From: Rapana venosa
Taxonomy: Eukaryota > Mollusca > Gastropoda > Neogastropoda > Muricidae
Length of the DNA: 64,000 nt
Assembly (NCBI GenBank): GCA_028751875.1
Contig: CM054135.1
Coordinates: 11,162,631 to 11,226,630 of the forward strand
Direction: 5' to 3'
Shown here: positions 52,508-64,000 of the stretch, one piece after another
Layout: every line of letters starts with the position of its first letter
Numbering within the stretch: position 1 is the stretch's first letter
The notes under the pieces: model-generated
Databases searched by the model: none
Told to the model about the DNA's origin: nothing
Seen by the model: the letters and a program-made list of their open reading frames with translations, nothing else
Program-made: the position numbers and the translations under genes

Positions 52508-54250
52508 TTCTTCTTATTCCTTATAGCTCCTAGCGGAGCATAGGGCCTCAACAGCGTCCCTCCACCTTCTCCTGTCTCTGGCAAGGGTCTTGGCCTCTTC
52601 CCATGTCAGGCTGGAGTCTCTCAGCTCACTATGCAGGCTTCTCCTCCAGGTCTGTTTGGGGTGCCCTCTCTTCCTTTTCCCCTGCGGGTTCCACTCGAGC
52701 ACTTGTCTGGTGATGTTGCAAGGCTCCTTCCGTAGGGTGTGGCCGACCCAACGCCACTTTCGCCGCCTTACTTGGACTTCCATAGGCTGTTGGTTCTTCC
52801 TCATCCACAGGTCAGTACTTGGCACTCTGTCGAACCATCTGAGATGAAGGATCTGCCGGAGACATCCGTTGATGAAGGTCTGGATCTTAGAGGAGCTGGC
52901 GTTGAAGACCCGCCAAGTTTCTGACCCATAGAGAAGCACAGACTTCACGTTGGAGTTGAAGATCCTGAGCTTGGTGGTTGTGGAGATCGCATTTGTTCTC
53001 CATATGGGTTTCAAGATGGCAAATGCTTGGCGTGCTTTCTTTATTCTTGCCTTGATGTCTTTGTCTGTGCCTCCTGTCTGGCTGATCTTACTGCCCAGGT
53101 ACACAAATTCACTGACATCCTCTACTGCTTTCCCAGAGATGGTGACAGGAGCCTCTTGCTGGTTGTTGGCACGCAGTAGCTTGGTCTTCTCTTGACTGAT
53201 CCTGAGGCCAACATGTCTAGCTGTGGTATCTAGGGCAGTGACTTTGCTTTGGATGTGCTGCAGGTGGTGGGATAGCAGAGCCAGGTCATCGGCAAAATCG
53301 AGATCTTCCAGCTTTGTCATGAGGGTCCATTGGATACCTTTCCCAGAACTTGCGTAGGCCGTCCTTGTCACCCAGTCCAGCACCACAAGGAAGAGGAGTG
53401 GAGACAACAAGCAGCCCTGTCTGACGCCGGAAGAGATCCCGAAGCTGTCGGAGAGTCTTCCACCGTGGATGACCTGGCAGGAGAATCCTTCGTAAAGTTG
53501 TCTTATGATGTTAACAAACTCTGATGGCACACCATAGTGGAGAAGGATGTTCCAGATTGCTTGTCTCTCCACGCTGTCAAAAGCCTTCTCAAAATCGATG
53601 AAGCAGGTGTAGAGAGGTGACTGCCATTCTATGGACTGTTCCACGATGATTCTGAGGGTCGCAATCTGGTCAGTACAGGAACGTTCTTTTCTGAAGCCTG
53701 CCTGTTCATCTTGAAGAGTCTTGTCGAGAGCATCTTTCATTCGGTCCAGGATGACTCTTGTGAGGACTTTGCTGGGGATGGACAACAGGGTGATACCTCG
53801 CCACTTTCTACACTGGGAGAGGTTGCCGTGCTTAGGGAGCTTCACAAGCAGGCCCTTCTTCCATTCTGCTGGCACCTCCCCAGTTGTCCAGATCAGGTTG
53901 AGCAAGTGGTGTAACTCGTCAACGATGTCACTACCCCCTTCCTTCAAGGCTTCTGCCGGAATATTGTCAATGCCAGCAGCCTTGCCGTTATTCAAGCTGC
54001 TGATGGCCTTTCGGATCTCTGTCTTGGTGATCTCTCCAATGTTGATGTCGAGAGGGTCCCCTGGCTCAGCTGAGGTCGTTCCTCTGGGGCTGGTCGATTC
54101 AAGACCTCCTGAAAATGCTCTTTCCATCTTGTTAGCTGGTCTTCAATAGAGGTGAGAAGCTTCCCTTTCCTTGTCTCTGACAGGTCTGTTTGAGTTGCTG
54201 CGACGCCCGCTAAGAAGTCTGGTGGTGGCATACAGGGTCTTAACCCTAGT
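52508..54250 (-). mobile_element. RTE-like LINE with an uninterrupted 537-codon RT frame
   Basis: The frame 54127-52514 contains TEIRKAISSLNNGKAAG, IDNIPAEAL, WRGITLLSIPSKVLTRVI, QAGFRKERSCTDQIATL, CFIDFEKAFDSVERQ, SGVRQGCLLSPLLFL, DFADDLALLS (catalytic box), SEFVYLGSKISQTGG and SVLLYGSETW. It then has the C-terminal RRKWRWVGHTLRK, GKRKRGHPKQTWRR and RRWRDAVEALC. Upstream, in other frames, are KLLTSIEDQLTRWKEHFQEV and TTRLLSGRRSN, so one frame change lies near 54100 and the element is 5' truncated near 54250, without its endonuclease. The long clean RT frame suggests recent activity of the family. Confidence 0.85.
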
Positions 54251-55299
54251 AGCGCTAAATAAACAGCAACAAGCCTCACTTCTATTGGCTGAATTAACAT
54301 TGGCTAGCATTGTTTTGGAGCATGGTGGGCTCAAACAACCCTTGATATTGATATATAAAACTGAATTAAATGTGTTAAGCTATAGATCACTGGAAAGAAG
54401 AGATAATGTGCTTTTAAATGAGTATAATTTTATAATAGTGTGTAGTGTTTATGATTATGTAAAAAAAAAAGCCAAAAAAAAAATCATGTTCGCACTACCG
54501 TCACTGTTCCATGTGGGGGCCCCCGGATCGTTTTTAACACGAAAAGCAAAGTTCTTGGGTGCATAATGTCATGATTAGGTAAATACTTTTTTTTGACATT
54601 GTTTTCAAAAAATAAGGGTTTGTATGCTTTACCCGGCCCCCCAAATCCGGGAAAAAAGTTCAGCGACAGGATCAACGCCATCGCGCCGCAGGGGAATGTG
54701 CAAAAGTGGGGCTTTCTAGAAAAAAATTAAAAGATCTTTTTTTTGATTTCATTGATGCAAGTATCACAGATGCGTTTTGACTCAAAAACGTCATTTCGAA
54801 GCCTGTTGCGCAAAAGAAGTAAAACAATCGTGACTCGAAATGCCGATAGGAAAAAGTCCACCCCGCAAAACTAGCCCCCTCTTTCAGTCCGAGCGATGTT
54901 TTTTTTACCAAGTTTTTAAAAAATATTCCAAAATCCTTACCTCATCGTCTCTCTCATTGTTTATTTCAAAAAAACCACCTCTAAAATTCCCCCTCGCTGC
55001 AATTTTGTAAAAACTCGAAAAACGCTTTTGAAGAAATTCCAGTGCAAAGTGGCCCCCCAATTTTGTTGAAGCGACTGGTGGCCCAAAAAAAAAATTAAAA
55101 ATACACCTTAACCAACAATTCCCTGTTGTTGTGTGTGTCAAAGACCCTTCACCCCTTTCTGGGGCCTAAAAAAAGGCCTTACATTCTTGGTGCCCTTTGA
55201 AAGCGAAGAAAAGCTTTCAACCTGACCCCCAAAATCCCCCCGGAATATTCCGGGACCCGCCACACAGCCTAGACCCCCCTTCCCCCCAAATATTCCGGG

Positions 55300-56500
55300 A
55301 AAACCGCGATAGGGTTAAAGGTCTCCCTTGCCAGCAGCCTCTTCTGCCCATCGCTCGTGGCTTGGAGCGGTCGTTTGCTGCTCATAGTCTTCTTGGTCTT
55401 GCCAAGTAGGAGTATTGGCTTTTGCTCGGCTTTTTTGGGCGGGTCTGCCGGTTCAGTCTTGTTTGGTCCCTTTCTCTCCCGTTTTTTTCCCGGTTCTCTT
55501 GATCCAGGCTTTATTGCTTGGTGGCCCAAAACCTCAGCACAGGCCCCTACAATGGCGTCTTTAAAGGGTGGCCATTTGGTTCACTTTTTTTCCTTTTCTG
55601 CCCAGGAGCCTTTGAAGTTTGGTTGGGGAATAGAACCTGAAATCCTGCGGGGTTTCTTGTTTCAACCAAAACGTTGAAAATTTTTTCCCTTTGGATTCTC
55701 AGAGGCTTTTTCGCGCAAGCACATCTTGTCTTGGTGCCACAAGATGGGGGTCTAAACCCATGTTCCCCGCGTCTTACCTCACGCTTGGGGGGAGCCCTGT
55801 AGCTTTTTCACCATGACGTGGGTTATCGGTTTTTCCTGCGGGGGGGGGGGGGCCCCGGTGGCTTTTTTTGGCAACGTTTGGGTGGAAAAAAGCTGCCCCC
55901 AAACACAGGCTGTTGGCACACAAAAATCAGCAAGCTTTCTCCCTTTTATTTTTTTTTTCCAGCCCATTTTTGTCCCATCTCCCGCTCCTCTTCAGTGTTG
56001 TCAGCCCCGCCCTTTGGGCGTTAATGGCCCCATGAGGATAGCTGCCCCGTCTGGAATCTTGTCTACCCCGCGGAGCGGGGTTTTGAGAAGTTGTCCTTGT
56101 CTTCCCCCCCCCCGGTGTTTTGGTAGGGGCTTTAGCACATTCAAGGGACCCCTTTTGTGCGGACTAAACCAAGTGGTGATGAGCGGTCTGAAACAGGCTC
56201 CCACCCAGAGGCTTTGGGGCTGCATGTTTGGACAACGGGAGACCTACTCCAGCTTCGTGAAGTCTTTTACTTTTCCCGGGGTAGAGCATATTTTTTCCCC
56301 TACTGAATTTTGCATCTGTGCCCATTCCACGGACTTCAGACATCCCCAGGAGGTGAGGCGATATCTGTTCATCTCCCTTCCCTCCACACCGTCCCGGTTT
56401 CCCGAGGGTCCCACGTTCCATTTCCAAGTGGACTGGCCGATGAAACAACCTGGGGGACTTCCAGGGGCGTCTCGGTTGATGGGGGGGTCGTCAGCCCGGC
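55300..56500 (-). mobile_element. RTE-like LINE endonuclease region, damaged
   Basis: Minus-strand pieces in order: TWKWNVGPSG (expected TWNVRT near 56425), LLGMSEVRGMGTD (56365), GKNMLYPGKS, GVGLPLSKHAAPKPLGG (56220), DKIPDGAAILMG (56050), GADNTEEEREMGQKWAGKK (55985), GRKLADFCVPTACVWG (55930), PITHVMVKKLQGS (55800). These are the ordered boxes of an AP endonuclease of a LINE. Weak pieces (GKTKKTMSSKRPLQ) continue to 55300. Confidence 0.65.
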
Positions 56501-59500
56501 CCTTCCTGGGGGTTTGGCTGACGCGTCATAGGTTTTCCTTGAAGGATCGCCAACTCCCAAAGACTAGTTGGCACGAGTTTTGTTTTTTGGGTTTCCGTAA
56601 CAGGAGTTCTTTTACGGACGGGGTTGTTACCCCTGGTCCAACCCCCTTTCCGGGGGGAAAGGTGCCTCTTAGCGCCTTTTACGACATGCCGGATGGCGGG
56701 CAGGGTTTTCCTTTTTTCTTGCAATGCCGCTTTGGGAAAGCATCCCCGGGGAGACCCAGGGGGGGCACAATGCCTTGCCCCCGAAATGCGGAACGGGTTT
56801 TTAATATGAGCGAAAGATTTTTTTTTTGTTACTCAGTTTTGTATTGACAATTTTTCTTTAAATTTGTAGCTTTTGGGGAAGGGGTTGAATGAGGATGGGG
56901 TGAGTGGTGACTTCAAAAAAACGGGGTCAGCGTGAGTTTTAAAAGGAGTGGTGATTACAAAATTTGTTGGGTCCATAGTGAGTCGCTGCTTGCAGTGAAG
57001 CATTGTGCCAGTTCTTTAAACGGGGAAACCCCAAAGCAAGAAAAAAACGCTCCCAGGCCAATTTGCCCTAAAATCACTCTTGGAAAATAAATGGAATTTG
57101 TAACCAAAAAAAAAATGTTTTTTCTTTATTTAAAAAAATAAAAAAAACCGTCTGTCAACAGGCTTTAAAGAAAGGCAGTTAAAGCCCATCCTCTTAAAAT
57201 GCAACCCACATAACAAAAAAAAACAAAGATTGGGGAAAGACAATGTATTTGCAATTTTTGATGAATAAAGATTTTTTAAGGGGGAATAAAAGTTGATAAA
57301 AATTACTGATAACTAAATAACTGGGCTTTCAATTTCCATAAAATTTATGATTTGTATAACTTTTGTAATTGATGGGTACATAAAACAATTACGGGAAACA
57401 ATGTTCGCACTTAATGTTTTCACATGGGAACCCCACAAGGATCTTTATACCCCAATGTTGTTTCTTTTCTGACCTAAAATTTTTCTAGGTCATCATGTAA
57501 AAGCCTCGAAGTTGTGCAGTACACACGATCAAGTTTAAATTTTAAAAAGTTAAAGAAAAATTAAAATGCTTGGAATCCAAATGTCCAAAACTTTTAGACC
57601 CATATTTCATGTCCTTATTAAAGTGCATATTATTTTTTTGGTTCCCTTTTTCAAAAGACTTGTACTCAAAAAAGGGAACTGATAAAAATTTTAAAGATGG
57701 AAAGTTAGGTGCATCATATTTTCTCAGAAATATATAACATTAATTTTGAAACCATTTTCTTCCGTGGGAAGGTTACTATAGCCCTTTTAAAGGGAACTGT
57801 TTACCCCCCTTTGCTTGAAAAAACTTTTTTTTTTTATGAAATATTACCGTCTAAATACCCGTAGTTAGTGGACTTTAAAACCAAGAAAAAAAAAACCAAA
57901 CCACATGTACCGTAATCAACATGGCAACAGTAAGTTTTTGTAAACCATGGAAAAAACACTGATTCACGATATGCACCCTGCCCCTGACCTTTGGGGCAAT
58001 AGAAGAATGTGATAAAGGGAAAAGGGAAAAAAATCCCAAAAAAAAAACCCCCGTGAAAAATCGACGCAAATTTTTACTGTTTGCCAAAGCTATTAAAACC
58101 CCAGCAACATTTCTAAATGCATACAACCAGACTTTTTAATCCCCAAACTTTACAGTGCGGGTCAATACTACTGAAAAAATTCTTTTTTTTTCAAATATTA
58201 ATCAGATTACCCACTAAAAAAAATCAATATTTTAGAAAAGACTGTGGTGACCAGGGTGCTTTGGCTTCTTTGCTTCTCTCTTCTTGCTAAAACCCAACAC
58301 TGTCTGTGGACCCCTCCATTTAGGTATCGGGGCCCCAGACCGACTCTGGCCCCTTGTCCCCCCCTGGCCAAACTAGGTAAAGGGGTGAGAAAAAGACTCA
58401 AAATATTTTATACCCCGCTAAAGAAATTAGGAGAAAGTTTTGCTCCATCAAACACAAGCATACAGAAAAAGGTCTTTTTTTCCCTAAAAAATTAAAACAA
58501 AGAACACAAACCAGGGAAAATTTCCCAAAATTGCAAAAAAAAAGTCTGAGTCACTGTCTTCCAAAACCAAGAATGCTCACAATTCATTTTAAGTGGGTCA
58601 ACAGCGGGGGCCCTTGTCAGCCCCCAGGGCTTCAATGTAAAATTTGAGGCTTAGAATCTCATAAATTCCCGTTTCCCCATTAAAAAAAAATCTGTCGAAA
58701 AACCAAAGGGCGTTTTTTCATGTGGAATCATATCAAAAAGACCAGATCCAGAAGAACCTGTTTGAAATTGGGTTGAAAAAAGAAACCAAATCGAGACCAT
58801 GGCCGCCCTGACACAAAGTGGGTAAAAAAAAATTCCCCCTGCATGAAACTGTGTCCAGAAAATAAAAGGGGTTTTTAAACATTCGACTTTTTCAAAATTT
58901 GCTTGATCAAAAAAAACACATGTTTTTTTTATCCCCCCAAAAAAACCCTTTAACTTTGCTATCAATTGCAAAGACCCTCTGCACCAAAAACCCCAGAATC
59001 AAAAAAAACCCACCTCCCGAACATTGGCAAATGTAAAAACACCTAAGTTTGGGAAAAGCAAAGAGAAACAAAACCCTCTTTTTTCCAACAAAAATTTCTC
59101 CCCAGGTCCCCCACAATTCTTTAATGATATCCTGGGAGCCACTTGGGGGGGTTTCAGGCCGTAAGTACAGTTAAGTTTTTTGGTAAATGTATTGAAAAAT
59201 CAGTTTTTTCTTTTTTGTTCTGACATATAGACAGCTGTTTTTGCTTTTTAATAAATCACCAATGTAGGGGGGCCCAATTTAGCAGAGAGATCTCGAAATT
59301 TTATCAAGGGGAAGGTCGGAGCCAGTGCAATCTTTATAAAAAGGGAGTAAGCAAGTGACAAACGTGCTTGTAGAAACCAGAGGAATTTCTTCTAGCCTAT
59401 TACCTTTTTCACCCATTTTGTTTGATTTTTATATGCTCATAACCCCAAAAGTTAAAAAGAATGACCCCCTGGTCAGAAATTTTTTTTTGATTGCTTTGGA

Positions 59501-60689
59501 GAATGGGGATGGTACAGAAGGCAGGTTTGATGGAAACTAGATTTTTGATGTGGGTGTGCGTTGCGTGTGTGCATGCATACAGCCTCAAGTATGTATGTAT
59601 GGGTTTTTCAAAAAAAAGCCATTTTCCCCAAATGAAATTTGGGCTTTGGTATGGAAAAAGGATTGTTGCTCTGTTTGCTACACAATAGTTATATAACCAA
59701 TTAATTTGGGCAAAGGCTACCTTAAACATCCGGGGGGATTTTTAACCTATGGATTTTCATCTCTGAAATTCTTAAAAATCTTTAAACGATATTTTTGCGG
59801 TTATTCAGCTGATCATCTTTCTTAGCATTATTTTTTAGTGGCGTATTTGTTTCTTATTTTTTCAGCGAATCAGAAAATAAAAGGGGATTGCTGTCAAAAG
59901 GAGGTTCCCGGGAGAAGAAAAAAGTAACAGAAACCCCCGGGTTCGGTAAGAGTCACAAACTGGGTGTTCTGTGCTTTCTGTCTTTTTTTTTTGTTTTTCT
60001 ACCTTTTATTCCCCAAAATCAGAGGGGTTTTCCAGAAAAAAGGGCTTTGATGAACACGATCCCACTGATGTTTGTAAGGACACCAAAAAAAACTTGATGT
60101 GAAAGCTATTTACGGGGGCCCATGACGTTTTCCTGGCCTTTTCCATGAATTTGGGCCCTCTTTTTGGGGCCATCTGAATGTTTAACAGGGTAGTGTTAAA
60201 CCCACCCCGGGTAGTTATACAGAGAAAATTCCCTCATAAAAGTGTTTTTTCTTTAAAGAAATGGATAAAAAATTTTGAGCTCCCCAAATTACTGTCAAGT
60301 GTATTTAAAAATTGAAGGGAAATGCACTCCAAAAGTCGTTCAAAATAAAGTACCTTTTTTCAGAAAACATCAATACTATCCCATGTGTTGGGGAGAGCCA
60401 AAGAATAAAGGAGGTGATTTAATGGTACAGCCAAGTAGTGAATTTGGGTTTTGCTTGGAATTGAACTCTTAAAAACCCCTTTTAGAACGGGGCAGACCAA
60501 AAAATGGGTCTTTGGACCCTTTGAAACATTTTTAATTAAAAACCCTTTGGGTTTTCCCAAAATTGAAAAAATGATCCTTACTTTGCATCTTCTTAGTCCT
60601 TTTGAGGTTGGGGTCTGGACCCCCTCATCTAAGCGCAGCTGTTTCCTGTCGCCCGGGGACTTTGGTGTGACTTTTTTGCCATGACTTGG

Positions 60690-60985
60690 GTTAGTAACAT
60701 TGACCGGAATTAAAAGGACATTTTGACCATGACTTGTCGATTTGTTTGGGTATTCCCTGGCTGTGCCAGTCCAGGTTGGTGGTTTGTGGGGCCCCTTGTG
60801 TTCACCACCTGCAGGTTGCTGTTTTTGGGTATTCTATGAGCAAAAGCCTTGCGCACTCGGGTTTTGGGATTTGTCACAAGTCCCTTTTCCCCAGTTTTGT
60901 TAGCTTGCTTTCTATCTTTGTATTCCAGCCTCCTGTCACAATGAGTCTTTTTTTGGCGTCGGCTATGTTTTCGAGCTGGAGATAA
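60690..60985 (-). mobile_element. LINE endonuclease scrap, damaged
   Basis: In minus orientation: VTGGWN (for the GD.NAK box), SNLQVVNTRGP and, in another frame, TWHSQGIPKQID (for TWHSP...QIDYI). It appears to be a different family from 55300-56500. Confidence 0.5.
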
Positions 60986-63121
60986 GAATTTTTTTAAAAC
61001 CCTACTTTATGGCAGTTTTTTGTGTAAAGGCTTCAATTGATTATACTATGATTGGCCTTTGCGCGGGATGGCCCCAGGGTGTGTTCTCGTTTTTTAGTGG
61101 TGTTTTTGGCTTTTTTCTCTTTTGGCAAAAAAAATTTTATTAGTTTTTGGATTTCCCCGGCTTTGGTGGTCAGTTTGGGTTTTTTCCTTCCCCCTTACAC
61201 TGGTGCACTTCCCACTAACGTTTTGCCACGGTACTTTAACAGAGAGAAAAAACGAAAAACAGTCTTTTTTTGAATGGGTTTTACTTTTTTCCTGCAAATT
61301 TAAAAAACAAAAATGTTAATTGAAAGTTATTCAAAATTGAAAAAAGAACAAAACAAACACAATTTTAGGGTTTTAATAATAACAGTAATTGACATCCTGG
61401 ATGAAATGTAGAAAAAGGTGGTTTTTTTTCCCAGGCAAGGTGCGGGTTTTAAGGCAACACACTCCCACTCCCCCAAAAAGGATATTTTCCCAAAAGATGC
61501 AAAAGTTCTTTGATGTTGACTCCCCACTACAAGTCGGGCTACAGGGCCCAATACAAATTTAGTTGAAGGAATTTTTGGTAAATCCAGGAAAAAAAATTTT
61601 GTTCTGTTTTCCGACATGAAACTACACTATTTTTTTTTGTTGAAAAATATAAAGAAAAAAAAAAATGGCCACTCAGATAAAAACAAAAAAAACAAATGAT
61701 AATAAAGAAAACTCTCCAAAGAAGTCAAACACCAGTTTTGTACGGGTTTGAGTCTTTGTTGTTAGTATCACCTGCACCGCATCCACTTCACCGTTTGCTC
61801 AGTCGTTTTGTCGGGGGGGACTTTTTGAAGTCAACCCGGGAGTGGTAAACATAAAACAGCCGGGCCAACACAAGTGACCGGCACTGTCCAGGGAACACAG
61901 ATTTTTCCTTTTGAACCCAGCCCGGTTTTTTGGGGGGTTGCAGGCAAACAATCCGCAGGGGTTTGCCCCTTTTTGGCAAGCCCCGACTTTGCCAGTTTTT
62001 TAGCTTGGTCGGGTGTCCCGGCAGGCGTCTGGGGGAGGTGCCTTTTTCCTTCCTTTTGCAGGCTCGGGATCGGAGGGAGGAAATAGTGATGAGAAATGCC
62101 CTAAATTCAAAATGTGACAACTTCACAGGTGCAAACTTCGGTGTGGGTGTACGCTTGCACATTCCACATTTGAAGAGGTAGAAGAACAGCTTCCCCTTTC
62201 CCCCGGTTGGTCTTCTCAGCACCGAGATTTTTACATTGGTCAAAATGTAAACCCCCCCAGGCGTTTGATGTGTCAAAAATGCACGGGGGGTTTCATAGGC
62301 ATCCCATTGTCGCCCACTTTGGCCCAGCTTCGTCCCTAGGGCAGGTGAATGGGGAGAGCTAGGGACTCCCGTTTCTGTTTTGCGCAAGGAGGGGTCGTTT
62401 GGCAAAGATGCCGCCCCAGGTACGGGAGGGTATCGCTCGTCCCCTCGCTTTTAAAGGGCCCGGCATGCCAGTCTGGGGGTTCAACTGTACCGGGCTTAAG
62501 TATTAACGGTACAGTTGGGTGAAGAGCTCGGGACTGGTGTCATTTTTTGTCCATGAAGTCCTTGCCCTTGTAGGGACCCCAAAAGCGGGGGAACCCAGCA
62601 CGACCCAAGGTGACACTAAAACCCTTTCAAGTGGGCCTCGTCAATTGTAGAAGGGTAAAACCTTTGGTATTGTCCATGGAGATACTTTTCCCCCTTTGCT
62701 TCCAGGCCTCATACAGCTTGAGCCAAACTTGTTGGTTTTGTGGGTTTCACTCTGAAGCGCAGCCTCCCTTTTCCATGGAACTTGCCTCATCAAAGCTGAT
62801 GTTGTCTGGAGGTGTACACCCCGCAAACCCGCGGGCCAAGATGGGTAAAGAAGGCCGAATTTTGTGGGAAAGTGGGTTCCAAACCATTATCCCCTTGTTG
62901 TCAACAAGAGGAAATAAATGGAGGATAGCCAAACCTCCCAAAGGGACTTGTTTTTGGGAAGAAACGGTTTTCGTCAGCCTATTGGGTTTCCCCCCCGGAT
63001 GGGTGTGATCCCAGGCCCCCACACGGCCCAGCGAGAAAAAAACCTCATTCAGCTGCGTAACAGGTGTAGGTTTTCAGCACCCTGGAAAAAATTAAAGTAA
63101 TCAAAAATGATCTTGTTGTTG

Positions 63122-63545
63122 TTTTCACCACCACACACACCACACAACACACACACACACCCCACACACACCACACACACACACAACACACACACACAAC
63201 AAAACCAAAGTCTTTTCTTTGGATTTAAAAAGTAAGGCCCAGTGTGGAACACAGCAGAACATCAAAAAACAAGTACCACACACCACACATAACACACAAC
63301 AAACATACACAACACAAAAACAAAAATACTATACACACCCACATACTTTTAACCAAACACACACCAAAATTTTTAAAATATAATATTTTAATATATATAT
63401 AATTATTTATTAATTTTTTATAAATAAAAACACACATACACACACACAAAACAAAAAATAACACAAATACACACGAAATTACACACCAAAACTACCACCA
63501 CACACCACACACACACGCACACTACACAACACACAAAAAACCTTT
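63122..63545. repeat. CA-rich simple sequence
   Basis: CACACACAACACAC and ACCACACACACC arrays interrupted by AT-rich sequence. Reverse-strand CVCVVCV translations are artefacts. Confidence 0.9.
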
Positions 63546-64000
63546 ACTTGACAAAAACTGCTACATACACAATCGTTAAAAAAAAAATCCAAAACAATAC
63601 AAAAAAAAAAAAAGAAGATAAGGAAGAAGGGGAAGAAAAAACAACTGAATCTAAGTGACAGCAAACTCTAGATCAAAACTCAGTGTTTAAACTTGAGTGG
63701 ATTTCAAATTTCCTGCATCGATTTTTGTGAGCGTTTACACTTTGTTTGTCAACCCCCTTGTGATCAAACGTCATCAATAAAAGACGAAAAAAAAAATATT
63801 TGGTGAGGGTTTGTTCGGAAAACTTCGCCGAATTTAGGTATTTGGACATTAAAAGGGAGGGTTGATTACCCCCACCATCTCCCCCTACCCCGCCCGAACG
63901 GGTCCTCTTAAAGTCACGGTGTTGGGGGCCCGAAATAAGTCCTTCAGATCCCAGCCAGCATCGTTTTGGGTATTTTTCTTCATAACTGTCATCAGCTTGT

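Larger units (their letters stand above)
54500..64000. other. Region of smeared, homopolymer-inflated sequence
   Basis: From about 54.5 kb to the end, most words are drawn out into runs of three or more identical bases (for example GGGGGCCCCC, AAAAACCCTTTGGGTTTTCCC). Recognisable LINE endonuclease words inside are damaged by extra or copied neighbour bases. Gene prediction is not reliable here. Apart from the LINE fragments listed separately, 56850-60600 and 61020-63100 show no gene that I can support. Confidence 0.75.

Noticed and set aside
61788..63022. Possible gag-like or other coding region in the damaged zone
   Set aside because: Frames are moderately long but show no zinc-knuckle, protease or other motif, and the sequence quality is too poor to judge.

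Overview
The window looks like one stretch of a repeat-rich animal genome, most likely a lophotrochozoan and probably a marine gastropod mollusc. The evidence is an intron-containing class A GPCR, tRNA-derived SINEs, CR1/L2-like and RTE-like LINEs, and very heavy microsatellite content. The species assignment is inference. There are no bacterial operons, no CRISPR array, and no stand-alone tRNA or rRNA gene that I can support. Nearly all other open reading frames are low-complexity artefacts of simple repeats or pieces of transposable elements.

Layout. 1-2990 is GT-rich then CCA-rich low-complexity DNA. 2995-15862 holds four plus-strand exons of a rhodopsin-family receptor, from late TM1 to the stop codon, whose nearest resemblance I recognise is to melatonin receptors. 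Its introns are packed with microsatellites and SINEs. The stop codon is followed at once by about 970 bp of polypurine and then a G-rich minisatellite (16.8-18.1 kb). A nearly full-length CR1/L2-like LINE follows (18.3-21.7 kb). 22-38 kb is a mosaic of SINE copies, LINE 3' ends and simple repeats, and includes a 318-bp inverted repeat (35930-36247 / 37246-37563). 38.7-40.2 kb holds an intronless, frame-broken RanGAP1-like copy on the minus strand, lying between two pieces of what may be one LINE family. A second near-full-length CR1/L2-like LINE lies at 46.0-49.5 kb (minus). 51272-51457 may be a first coding exon of a type II membrane protein. 52.5-54.25 kb holds an RTE-like LINE with the only long undamaged reverse-transcriptase frame in the window (537 aa).

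Sequence quality matters here. From about 54.5 kb to the end, and again at 6.3-7.2 kb, bases are 'smeared' into homopolymer runs, and recognisable SINE and LINE sequences are damaged in the same way. In 18.3-21.7 kb, a LINE copy differs from a sister copy at 34.5-35.6 kb mostly by one-base indels rather than substitutions. Several apparent frameshifts (the receptor exon, the RanGAP1 copy, the LINEs) may therefore be assembly errors.

Functionally there is one real multi-exon gene (the receptor), one possible exon of another gene, one RanGAP1 retrocopy, and a dense set of retroelements. Two observations deserve most attention: a SINE family whose head joins a tRNA-like A box to a 5S-rRNA-like internal promoter, and the pattern of microsatellites abutting the receptor's splice sites.
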